Positions 1 through 11,853 of a stretch of 64,000 bases of DNA are shown here, in pieces. Source of the DNA: Metaphire vulgaris. Lineage: Eukaryota; Annelida; Clitellata; Crassiclitellata; Megascolecidae. The stretch spans positions 15,068,719 to 15,132,718 of the forward strand of contig CM030834.1 in assembly GCA_018105865.1 (NCBI GenBank). Direction: 5' to 3'. The first letter of the stretch is position 1, and each line of letters opens with the position of its first letter. The notes under the pieces were generated by a model, which was not told the DNA's origin, searched no databases, and saw only the letters and a list, made by a program, of their open reading frames with translations. Made by a program: the position numbers and the translations under genes.

Positions 1-91
1 CAACACTTGCAGTAGTAGCAGCAGCAGCAGCAGCAGCAGTATTATAGTAGTATTAGTTTTAACAGATTTAGTAGTGGTGGTGGTGGTGGTG

Positions 92-160
<69 letters not shown>

Positions 161-175
161 TATCTGCTGTTGTTC
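1..175. repeat. Compound trinucleotide microsatellite
   Basis: Runs of AGC (about 18-39), GGT (about 74-102) and AGT (about 103-160) follow each other. The same three triplets recur in the large block at 59.5-60.4 kb, so this is the same kind of interconverting triplet array. No gene is seen in 1-880. Positions 303-480 carry a degraded copy of the GGCGTAGCC-type MITE found many times later in the window. Confidence 0.9.
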
Positions 176-880
176 TTCTTGTTGTTCTTGTTCTTTTTGT
201 GCAATGTCATCTGTGATTAAAGTAATCTTATGAATTCTCAGCCACAACCACGGTTTCTGACTATTATTTTCACTCTAGAGCAATTTGCGACCATTAATTG
301 GCGTAGCCACGAGGTATCTGGGGCTGTTACCTGTCCCGGATGGGAGTAGTCTTCGGGGAGGGGTGTAGGCAGGATGACTGGAGCAGAATCGATGTTCCAA
401 AAACTCCTTGACGACGTTTTTTGTTAATAGTATTTATTTTACTCGAAAATGTTTATGTACCCCCACCCCACCCCCCATTCCGGAACTCTGCCTGCGACTA
501 ACGCTAAAAGCATCATAAAACTTACACTAAATAGTTTTTTTGATTTATAACATAGCGCATCGTTTAAGTGCCAACGACGTTGGAAGAGTCATGACTCATG
601 AGCTTTGCTTGACAAATATATAAAGAAGATATTCAAAAATATATAAAGAAGATATTCATTACAGAGTCTTAGAAGAATCTAAAAATATAGTAAATATTTT
701 AAGGGTGCTTTTAACTGGTATTGCTGTTTAGTCATGGTGACTACCAAAATCGCATTGGCCCACAGCTAATTTGCTCTTTGATTTATTGAAGCGCAACATT
801 TCTACTATCAGGAATTTTTATATTGAGAATTATGTTTATCACGATTAGCCGTATATCAAGAGTGCCATTTCTTTGTCAAG

Positions 881-1325
881 GGGCCGTCCATAAAGTGCGT
901 CACGCTCGAGTGGGAGGGGGTCTAAGAAAGTGTGACAGCTTGTGATAGGGGAGGGGTAAGGACCAGCGCGACGTCACACTTTCGGTATAAATAAAACCTT
1001 AAATATACCTGATAGGAGGTATGGTTAAAGACGTTTTTAATTGCTCATTGACAGATTTTGCCCGCGATATATTAAATTGTCGGTCTCGTAGTCTCGATAA
1101 TATTCGCCATCATTGTCGGATGTTGAACATCTGTTTTGCTGCTGAAAATTGAACGAGAAATTCGAAGAAATTCAATAGAAAACCCGCATTACGTAATTTA
1201 TTGACGACCCTTTAAGTGGGTCCGAAATTTGTGACTTTTGAGGGGAAGAGGGGGTCAGAAAAATGCGACAGTTTGTGACAGGGGAGGAGCTAAGAATATC
1301 GTGACGTATTTTATGGACTACCCCC
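881..1325. mobile_element. MITE with GGGGCCGTCCATAAA-type terminal inverted repeats
   Basis: The left end reads ggggccgtccataaagtgcg and the right end is its imperfect reverse complement (gacgtattttatggactacc...). The interior has no ORF. Related copies with the same termini lie at 44057, 50922 and 63488. This is a small non-autonomous DNA transposon; its superfamily is not certain. Confidence 0.7.
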
Positions 1326-1792
1326 GACATTGCCAAAGATACCGTAACCACTGTGAGTTAGTCGCACTTGGTAGAACTGAGTAGTTTGTGTATTTGGTCA
1401 GGGATTTTTCTACCCCTCCCAGCAGAGGGGTTACATCCCCTGGGTTGTGACAGACACCCCTGCCTCTAAACCCCTTCCCAATGGTGGTGTTGGCTATCAC
1501 CAAAACAGACTAATTAAAACAAACTAGTTAAAACTATAGTCATCTAAAATTCTAAAACGTCATCCATTTTCAAAATGATACTGTGGTTTGTGCCTGCTAA
1601 TTTAAATCATTCATGCAGGTCTAACCTAGTTTTTTACAGTCCGCAGCTGTAAACTTATGTACTGTGCTTAAGAGATGTTTCATAGTGGCATGCTTCCAGG
1701 GGAAATTCACCTCTAGAATTTGAAACTTGAGCCACTCTAACCGACTACACAAAAATTAGAATGGACCGCATGAAAACGAAAGTGATGACAAT

Positions 1793-2336
1793 CAGAGATG
1801 GGCACAATTAGACAAAAATCTAATCAATTAGAATTAGAATTAGTTGCTGCTAGCACCTAATTGATTAGCAATAGAATTAGTTCTACACTTTGTTCAATTA
1901 ATTAGAATTAGCATTAGCTGCTGTCTAATCAATTAGAATTACAATTAGATTGTCGATGTTCGCGATACAGTTGACGCACCACGCAAAACACAGCTTTAAA
2001 ATATTAATTTAATACCTGCAGTAATTGCATGCAGCTGCAAATGTTTGGTAATGGCTGGCTTTTCCAGTTGTCAACAGTAATCACACAAAACACTTAGTCT
2101 ATAAGCTGTAAGTTTTATAGAAAAGTCTCAGTCTAAGGTATTACATTATTCTCAGGCTGCCTCGGATGGCTAATTGTCATGTAATTAAAACATAATTAGA
2201 ATTAGCAGGTAAATTCTAATTGATTAGAATTACGATTAGCCGATAAAATTTGCCAATTGATTATAATTAGAATTAGCTGGTCACCTAATCGATTAGCTAA
2301 TCAATTACTTCCTAATTGATTAATTACCCATCTCTG
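1793..2336. mobile_element. hAT-like MITE, CAGAGATGGGCA termini, TAATTAGAATTAG interior
   Basis: The ends are cagagatgggca and (reverse complement) tacccatctctg. The interior is built of many variants of ctaattgattagaattag, forming sub-terminal direct and inverted repeats. No coding capacity. A similar GACAAT string lies beside both ends, but a clean 8-bp target duplication was not established. Confidence 0.65.
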
Positions 2337-2710
2337 AATTGACAATGGAAATCATGTTTTGATTTGTATTTTCCTTTTTCTGGGGACCAAGCGTCGAACA
2401 ACAACCCGCCACCCGCCCAATTTTAGTCCTCTGGGTCAAATGAGTCTAGATGAAACACTGTAAATTGACACTCCTGCAATTATGGGACCCCCCCCACCCA
2501 CCCAAAAAAGCAAATTCCTGGGAAACTGCCTGCGTCTGTTAGGCATGAAAGCAACAATGTCGGCTCAATAGATCCAGGTTGCAGCTCTTATGCACAGCAA
2601 GAAGCTTAATGGGTTGTTGAAACAAAGACGACTCATCGATGATCCAATGAATCATTTTTAGTCGCTGTAGATTCCTATTTGATGCTGATCGTCTGTCGTT
2701 TCTGTTGCAG

Positions 2711-3696
2711 AGAAAACGACTGCAACCAATGTATGCTGATGATCAAACGACACGCCAACGTCCTACAATACAAAGAAAGTAAGAAGCACTATATAGGGGA
2801 CCAGTCACTCGTCTGTCTAAGTGTAGACATGTCCAACGAACGCCGTTGACAGACAATGAGTTGCCGGAGATGGTCTCGTTCATTATTTATAAGCGTTTTA
2901 CAGTTTTGCGTTATGCGGAGAGTCAGTCGTCAACGGAGTACAATTGTTTCCTAATTTCGCGCAGCAAATTATTTGCTTTGTCCGGCAGACGGAACGCGGA
3001 CGTGTCAGTGGCTTTGACGCTGATCCGCCGACTATAATGTTATCATTATGCACAGTTGTACACATTGTACACACAGTCTGTATACACTGCGGACGTACCG
3101 CCAGGATGCATGTAGCCATGTCCTCCTTTGTATATATATATACATATATATATACAATATACCATATACCTCATCACCATATATATATATATACATGTAT
3201 ATATATATATATGGTGATGAGGAGGAGTGCGTCTGACCTTTTCCTTTCTCCAGGTTTCTGTCTGACGCCAGATAGTCTGAAGACCGTCTGCTCACAGATT
3301 CGCATCGAAACGCCTCTTCACACCCTCGTCAGAGGTGATCACGTCTGCAATCGTCTCTGTCTTGAATTCTTTTATCCGCCATATACGAAACCAATGCCGT
3401 AATGCCGAAAGAAAATCTGCACAGCGCGCAGTAGGAATGGTGAAGGCCGCGGTCAAGGGAGTTTTTTCAAACGTCACTTAAACGTACATTTCGAAATAAG
3501 TACAGGTCTTGAGAGTCCGCTTTGTTGATGCTGCAGAACATTTTTTGCGCAGAAAGTTGTCATGTTGCGTGAATAGCATCTCGCTTTCGTGTTATTCCCA
3601 CCATCAATCAACACTTGATGGACAATTCCTGCAAATTTAGCGTTTACATTTGGAAGGAATTAAGAACACAACGTACAAGTTACGGTCCGATAGGGG

Positions 3697-3774
<78 letters not shown>

Positions 3775-6381
3775 CGTCATCATCGTCATCAGTATAAGTC
3801 GTTAGTTATAGATTGTTGTTGGCATCAACGTCTTTTCGAGAAGAGTCAGTTGAAATTTTATTTATCATCATCATATTTTATTATCATCATTATCCAGTCA
3901 TTTTCATCAACGTTTGCATCGTCGTTGTCGTCTTCGTCATCCTTGTGTCGTTGTTTTAGTCATCATCATCAATATCCTGAGCGTCGTGTCATTATCGTCA
4001 TCCTAATCGGTTTCGTCGCATTTATGACGATGACGCTAGAATCAAGTCGTAACGACGTCTTCTAAATCTCGTCTGATCTGTGACGCTGATTGTAAGGGGG
4101 TTTGACTGTCTGTAGATCCTGCCACTCCGATTCCGTGTCCTTTCCAGGACGCCTACTACTTCGACTACAGCGACATACAGCACGGGTTCTGCGGTCAGTC
4201 GATCTCCTACGCCAAACCGTGCGTGGGGGCGACGAAATACCAGTTCCACTTCAAACACTGCGTCGACTCAGCTTCTCTTAATGGAAAAGGTGTCTCTAAG
4301 TCGATGACGCGTTTATCATCTTCTCGTTCTCACCATTAAGTGACCATTTTTACCTTTGCCCGTTAATCGCCTCCTTTTACGACAGCCATGGCCATGCACA
4401 CTGCGTCCTTATTTCTTGTCTAATAAACTTTAATAGACGTCGTCTGAATTTATGACGACAATGACCGATTGAAATCAGCGCAAATCTAAATCGCATTAAT
4501 ATATAATTATATGCATTGTCTTGATGCTTTGGCTGGATCGTATAAAAGTGCTCTCATATTCCGGTTTCATTCTTTCTGCTTATCGATCGCTATGCTCGTC
4601 GTCGTCGTCGTCGTCGTCTATCTACAGTAGATGTCCACTCCAGAGCCGTAGCTTGAGTATTCGGCGCCCGGGGCAAGATTTGAGATTTGCGCCCCGAAAT
4701 TCGGGTGACGACCTTTTTTTTGTTTATCCGCTAAATAATTCGAGTTGAGGACCTTTTTTCCTTATCCACTAAATTCCGGTGACGACCTTTTTTGCTTATC
4801 CCTTACTCCTCATTTGAGTTATTTCACGCCCGAGTAATATATGCTACATAAAAATTAATACATTAGTGTGCGAAATGCGCCCCCATGACGGCGCCCGGGG
4901 CAACTTCCCCCCCCCGCGCCCATTAGCTACGGCTCTGGTCCACTCAGAGTACTTAAAGTACTCCTACGGTTCTACGTAATAACTTCCTTAAATTTCTAAA
5001 CTTCGGATTATAACACTCTTCTAATAAAAACACTCAGCACCAGCGATATACGTTTTACGCATGTATGTACTGTTTGTATACGTGCATGTATACATGTATG
5101 TGTATGTATGTTTGTGTATATGTAGGTAGGTAGGTACTGGTAGAGAGGTAGGTATAAGCACATACAGTAGATAGCATAGTTTCTAGTTATTACTGCAATT
5201 GATTATACGTAGGAAAGAGAATTAAGGGAAAGCTTTGCTTATACTGTACAAGTGTACAGTGTACATGGCATGAGGCAAAGTCGTCGGCGTCATTTTGCTG
5301 TGAACTTTGACCTATTGTTCCGTTCTTCGCCGAATGTATTCATAATCATGTATTGTCATCTATATGTATTGTTCTGTGTACATTATCTTGCACGAGTTTC
5401 ATAATATATAAGGTACTGCAATGGATGAGGTCGTCATATGAACGGAAGTCCTCTGTTGCTGCGTTTTCCAGATCTTGACCTGGTCTGCGTCGCCACGTGG
5501 AAAGACGGATCCGAATCCTACCTCTACACCCGTGTCACCGGAAGTGGAATCGTTGTCAAGGACGATCAGTATCGCTGCTTCGTAAGGACTATGTTGCTTC
5601 AATATTACAGTAACAGCTAAAACCGAACCTACGCAGCAACGTCGCTGCCTGCTATGTATGTGCTCCCGATTCTAAGACGGCATTGTGTGTGGTCTTGGCT
5701 GTTGCCTTTGTTGTCCCCGACAATGCAATATATCAACTTTCATCTGAAATATGCGGTTCTTCACTCTGCACTCTTGCTCCTGTTGCTCCTCTACTGTCGT
5801 TGTAGTTATTATGTAACAGCGAAATAGAACCAAACTGACAACGCAAAGAAGAAGAAGAAGAAGAAGAAGAAGAAGAAGAAGAAGGAGGAGAAGAAGAAGA
5901 AGAGGGAGAAGAAGAAGGAGAAGAAAAATAAGAATAATAATAGGAAGAAGAAAAAGAACAAGAACAAGAACAAGAAGAACAATAAGAAGAGGGAGAAGAA
6001 GAAGCAGAAGAAGAAGAAGAAGAAGAAGAAGAAGAAGAAAGAGGAGGAGGAGGAGGAGAAGAAGAAGAAGAAAAAGAAGTAGGAGGAAGAGGAGGAGAAG
6101 AAGAAGTAGGAGGAGGAGAAGAAGAAGTAGAAGAAGAAGAAGAAGAAGGAGGAGAAAAAGAAGAAGAAGAAGAAGAAGGAGAAGAAGGAGAAGAAGAAGA
6201 AGAGAAGAAGAATGGTTGAACTGACGCAACAGTGACAATGGCAGCGAGTAATCTTACTAAGCGACAAGATCGATCGACTCGCGGACAACTAATAACTGGA
6301 AATCGAGATCTCCTCTCGGCGTCATAAGACTCACCAGATGCTGCTCGCGCTGACGCTCATCGGTTCCTCTCTGTCTCTCTG

Positions 6382-6426
<45 letters not shown>

Positions 6427-7217
6427 CTCTCTCTCTTGTCTAGGGTTTCGTCTCTATCGAACCCATCTTCCCCCTCGCCCCCTCCGAAGTCCGGCTGTAT
6501 TGCTCGCGAAGCGCCAACGGCCATCGAAGGACGAATAGTGATTGATTGATTTTATGATTAGCTGCTTCCGTTTGATTGATTTCATCGCCTGATTGATTGA
6601 ACGAAAACAACGACCGGACTTTCGCATAATTCGCCTTTTTAAGTGTCTCGGTCACCGGAGACAAAATATGACACGACGCCCCTCCCTCCCTGCCTCTCTC
6701 CCTCCATCCTTTCGCTCCATCGCTGCCTCGTCCCCCTTCCGTGCCCTTACTTCCCCTGTCTTTCAATCAGATTATGTAATTGGATGAAATACTGGACTGG
6801 CGAAGTGTTTGAGGCAATCATGAGTGATGATCTGGCAAGGCCGGCAGCAGCAGCAGCAGCAGCGACAAATCTCTCCAACAAATATATTAGGCCTAAGTTT
6901 CGCTATTGAATTATAAGGTCAGTTAAAAGAGAAAGCAGTCACAACGTCAGTTATACAGTTTAGAAAAGAGTCTTTTGCAATTCAAATGCACCGTCCATAG
7001 TTTAAACATCTGTGTGATCAAAATAATAAGACTATACATGTTATGAATGTGTGTGTGTGTGTCTGTGTTCCTATTATTGTAAAGTAATGACCAAGGTCAT
7101 TCCAAATTGAGGGGGATTAATTTTGGCGCTGTCTAAAACCCTCTTAACATTTGTTAAGTTAAGCATTTTCCCTGACTCCCTTCTCTCTCCGTCATTTTTA
7201 GCAAAGTCACAAGATCA

Positions 7218-7284
<67 letters not shown>

Positions 7285-8440
7285 GGTCAGAAGCGTAGTG
7301 AGGGTATCCAGCGCCCCGGAGCCAAAACATACTGTATGATACTGATGGCTCAACTTCTCAAATTCAACTTCTCAACTTCCGAAAATTCAGCAAAACAGTA
7401 GTTACCACTTACCCTGACCCAAAATCCGATTTTGGCGCCCCCACCTCGGTGCCCTGGGGCATGTGCTCCCCCTGCTCCCTAGCTACTCCTCTGATGCGGG
7501 TTATCGAATAAGAAATACAGTGGTTCTCACACAGGGCAGTCCCTACTGAACCACTTTAAACCTTGTTATATTATATTATATTATTAAATCGATTGCTGCC
7601 GACAGGAATTTAAGTCCAATCTTAAGCTTTTCCAAGAAGTATCTTATATCTGACTCAGTTGCTCTTAAAGGCTGTTACTGTCTGATCAATAGAAATGCTG
7701 CCCGTTTATGAACGACGCTAGCAAAGAGAATGAATTTTTACGGTAAAGTGATAAGGATGGTTTATTCAAAAGCAGAACTATCGACATTACGACATCGAAG
7801 TATTTCTGTCGATGAGTGGAGACGCCACTTGTCGCGGTCTCAGGAGGGCCCGAGATGGTCAGTTCGTCCTTCAGATGACCAGAGGTCAGGCACTTTTCAC
7901 TTCGATCGTTTAGATCTAGGCCTATGCCAGATATTTTCAATAATAATACTGATCAACAGACATATACAGTCGTCTATGACTTGATTTTTGCAGGTATTAA
8001 CCATTGGCCTATTATTACTCTTGTTTTGCATTGCATTAGTGCATTGCATTAGTGTAATAACAATAATTTCAGATTGCAAATAAACTAGAGCCAATTTTGC
8101 AATTTTATTGTCATATTCGTTTTCAGTAAATAAATTTAATAGGAAATGACCAATTGCATTTCAGTAACACGACTTTTGTAAAAAAAATATTTGCTGTCCA
8201 GTGAATTATTTATCCCAAAGCTCAGGATTCTGTCACGTTAGAACGCACGACAGTATATTGAGCATTTTGCCAGGATTTCCAAACCTTTTAAGTTTCTCTT
8301 CAAAATCGTCATCACACGTTAATAATGTATATACAGTATTTCACTTTATCAACATATTTTCAAACATGTTCTGAGTATGTAATCTAATTTAAATCTGGTT
8401 TTCACACAGCCTAGTTAGCCTCTTAAACCACTTAAAATCG

Positions 8441-8486
<46 letters not shown>

Positions 8487-9723
8487 TAAATCAACGTTCG
8501 CAGACAGCTGTTTATTATCCGGGATTTCAGACGCCTTCGGCTGGCCTCATTCGTCTTGTCGCTTTCCAGAGTGGATGGAGTCGGTCACTTTTCGCGATCT
8601 GGAAGGAAAGCTCAACTACGTTCTAACGGAAAGTGCCGAAACACTCTCGGAATTCTATTTCAAAAGGTCGAGACGACAACTGCAGAGCGACTACAAGTGT
8701 CTAGAGATCATAGCGGAGCGTAACTCAACGCTTGCTGAGTTTACGGTTCGCGCACACGGGACGCACGGTTGGTAAGCAGCGCAGTTTCACTCCGACGGAA
8801 CTCTCCTAGAAGGCTCTATAGGAAGAAGGAAAAACACTCTAGGATTTTCCAGAGACAGGAAGTCCATTGAGAAATCATTGGACGACAACCAAGGCGGAAA
8901 GGGGCGATTTTAGTCGTGCCATCGGAAGGGTTCTCATTCCCCCTTTCCCCCGTGTATAAGTGTGCTAGGCGCTTATTGCCGCTGCAAAAAATGAAAAGTC
9001 ACAGCTAACGAAGGTCTGAGAATTCTATGAGCCGCATAGGTCGGAGGAAATAAGACCATAAGCAAGACTTATTTCGCCTTGTGAAAATGAACAGTTTTGC
9101 TGGAAACTAATTCAGACGAAGCTGATATTTTAATTCTGACGAAGACTGTTTTATAATGCTGTATGCTTCATGCTGAAACTAAATCTTCGCAAAACTCAAT
9201 GCTTTGTTTAAATCGTTATTTTTAATCGCCAACATATTGAGCAAGTGGTCTAGACAGCTCATTTGCATGAAACTCCAGCTCTGCGCACAGCTGAGCGATC
9301 ATCCCAGGTTCGATTCAGGCCTGGGGATCGGAGATCTAGAATTTGGACATTCGCATGTCCACTGAAATGGAAAGTAATATGTCCTGCCTGCAGCTCCTGG
9401 TATGTCACATCTCGCTCTGATTTAGCAGTTAGCAGCTGATTACTGAAAACCAGCGCTATAAAAAATATCCGACAAAGCAGCCGAGCTCATTTGATTGGTC
9501 GCAGGAACACAGGGGGTGTAAACCTTAAAGTCGACGTCTTAGTGCATTCTAATTTCAAAACGCTGTATAAATTGAAATAATAAAATAGATGGAGCCGCAC
9601 CATATCAAGTCACAGATTGCAACTGATTCTATTCGTTCGTTTCAGCATTTCTAAAGTGCAGTGTCTACGATTGCGACAGATCTCACCAAATGTTACCGAA
9701 TTCCAGAAAGGCGAGAACTTCAA

Positions 9724-9774
<51 letters not shown>

Positions 9775-11792
9775 GTATGTGTGTGTGTGTGTTTGTCGAC
9801 GCCGTTTGATTAGTTAGGCGCATTCGTAGTATCATGATTTGAACGCCTAAATTTGAATATCGTTTTCAAACAGCGCACGTTGTCAGTTGGGTATTCTCTG
9901 AATGGATTGTTTTTAAGCATTGCACAAGAACCCATATAATATAGCATTGCTGATTGCTCGGAAAATAGACGCAAAGCACTGCTTTGACCTTGACATTTTT
10001 ATTGATGCTCCTGTTGCCTTGTTTCAGGCGTCTCTCCAGGAATTGACGAAGGATCTCGCTGTGTTTTCTCCGATAATTACCGCACATTAATAGGTTAATT
10101 CAAGCCTTTTGACCCTAAGGATAGAATTACAGAATAGACAATTAGATTACTAATTAATTATTATCAACCAGTCATCTGCGTTTTATGCGCCCACTCGCCA
10201 GAGCACAGAATCAAACAGAAGCAAAGTACACTTTGTATAGCCAATGAACGGATACAGATATGGCGAGGGGTCAATGGGTCATGGGTCACGGGTTCATGGG
10301 TCACGGGTTCAATGGTCACGTGGGTCATTTTGAATGACCCATTGTCATCTCTGAGCGGAGATGCTCGATATAAATATAATCAAAGAGATCAAATCGTGTG
10401 TCCACCATAGATGTCCATGAGTCCAATTTTTTAAATAAAACCTCCCTCGAAGACTTTATTTTGGGGCAGATTTTATTTCGTGATACCGGCAATAGGGTTA
10501 CTTGACTCAACCCAACCCGCGTAATATATTGCAATTTTTAAAACCATAACTTATTTTCTTACCAACCGAACCCAACCGAACCCACCATTAATTTGGTAAA
10601 GTCTGACCCAGTCCAACCCAACCCATGGGTTAACCCAGCCCATGGCCAGCTCTGGTTTCGACAGCTTTCATTTCTGTGCATTAATCTTTTTTTCCTTCTT
10701 CCAGTGGAACAATCCGTTTCGTTTCCTCTGCTTTCGCCGAAGCCGTCCGTCTGTCCGCAGTCTGGTTTCTACGAAGCGGTAACAGACGACGGGTGTCTGC
10801 AGCACGCGGCTCTCGGCTGCGCCAACAGGAGCAGGATCGAAATCAGTCTCGGATGCGAACGAGAGAACACAGGCAGGTGCTTCAGTCGGTCGCTCGATCG
10901 AAAAACTGACGTTGATGCGCAAAACAAATACAGTATAGAACTTCGTTATAACGTATACCTATAGCGGACTGGTAAAATTTACTATGCACGTTATATCCGA
11001 GGTACGTTATATTCAATTCCATGCAATTTGGTAGCGCATCACACCGGACCGTACACTGCGGTAAGTTATAGCCGAACATGCGGTATAACCGAGTCCGTTA
11101 TAACGAAGTTCTACTGTAACCAGTCGACCGCTTTCTCGTATGTTTCTGATGCATCAGCCGGTTGGGGAAAACAGCAGAGTGTATACAAACAGCAGAAAGT
11201 ATCTGTGCATACCTAGAAGTCGCAGTGTTTTATACAGGCCTGTTAGGAGGAGAAGATTCTCCCCTCCCCCCCAAAAAAAACCTCAAAATCCCCCTCCCCC
11301 AAAATCCCAGCACTTACACAAATTTTGCATTGAACTGTCTTTTCCCCTCCAACCAAGTCGATTCCCCACCCCACCCCGAAAGCCTCAACGTCAATTTCCC
11401 CTCAAAGGCCTGGAGTCTGGATAAAACACTGTCGAGCGATAAATGGAAATCAGGCGCAGAATAGCACTGATGGGTCTTAGATAAACTAGGAGACAACTTT
11501 ACGCGCGAAATATTCTCGCTGGCTTCCCCTCTGTGCTGATAATTTGATCTGCCATTTTGCAGTCAAATTTGGCAAAAATTTGCCAAGAAATACATCGACG
11601 AGCACTCGTCTGTCGAGTAGAGTTGAACATTACGATCTTTGAGACGATGCTAGCCCCATCGTGCACTCTTACATTGCGTTCTTGAAATAATGACGTTTGA
11701 GTATACTGCAGAAACAATTTGCACTCTTCGTGAATGCAACTCCCTTTAGTTTCGAATCGTAGCAGCGATGTTCGAGTTAATAGAAAGGCAAC

Positions 11793-11853
<61 letters not shown>

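Noticed and set aside
5672..6288. Long minus-strand open frames of 159-188 residues
   Set aside because: They are translations of the polypurine tract (poly-Leu, poly-Phe, poly-Ser) inside an intron of the plus-strand gene.
6429..6537. Possible exon after TCTTGTCTAG in the DUF7042-family gene
   Set aside because: The exon at 7776-7884 fits phase and family motif (SGDATCRGL) and the 6.4-kb piece does not.
9300..9316. tRNA gene suggested by GGTTCGATTC
   Set aside because: No full cloverleaf can be formed around it; a SINE head explains the box A and B spacing. The same applies to GGTTCGATACC at about 48449.
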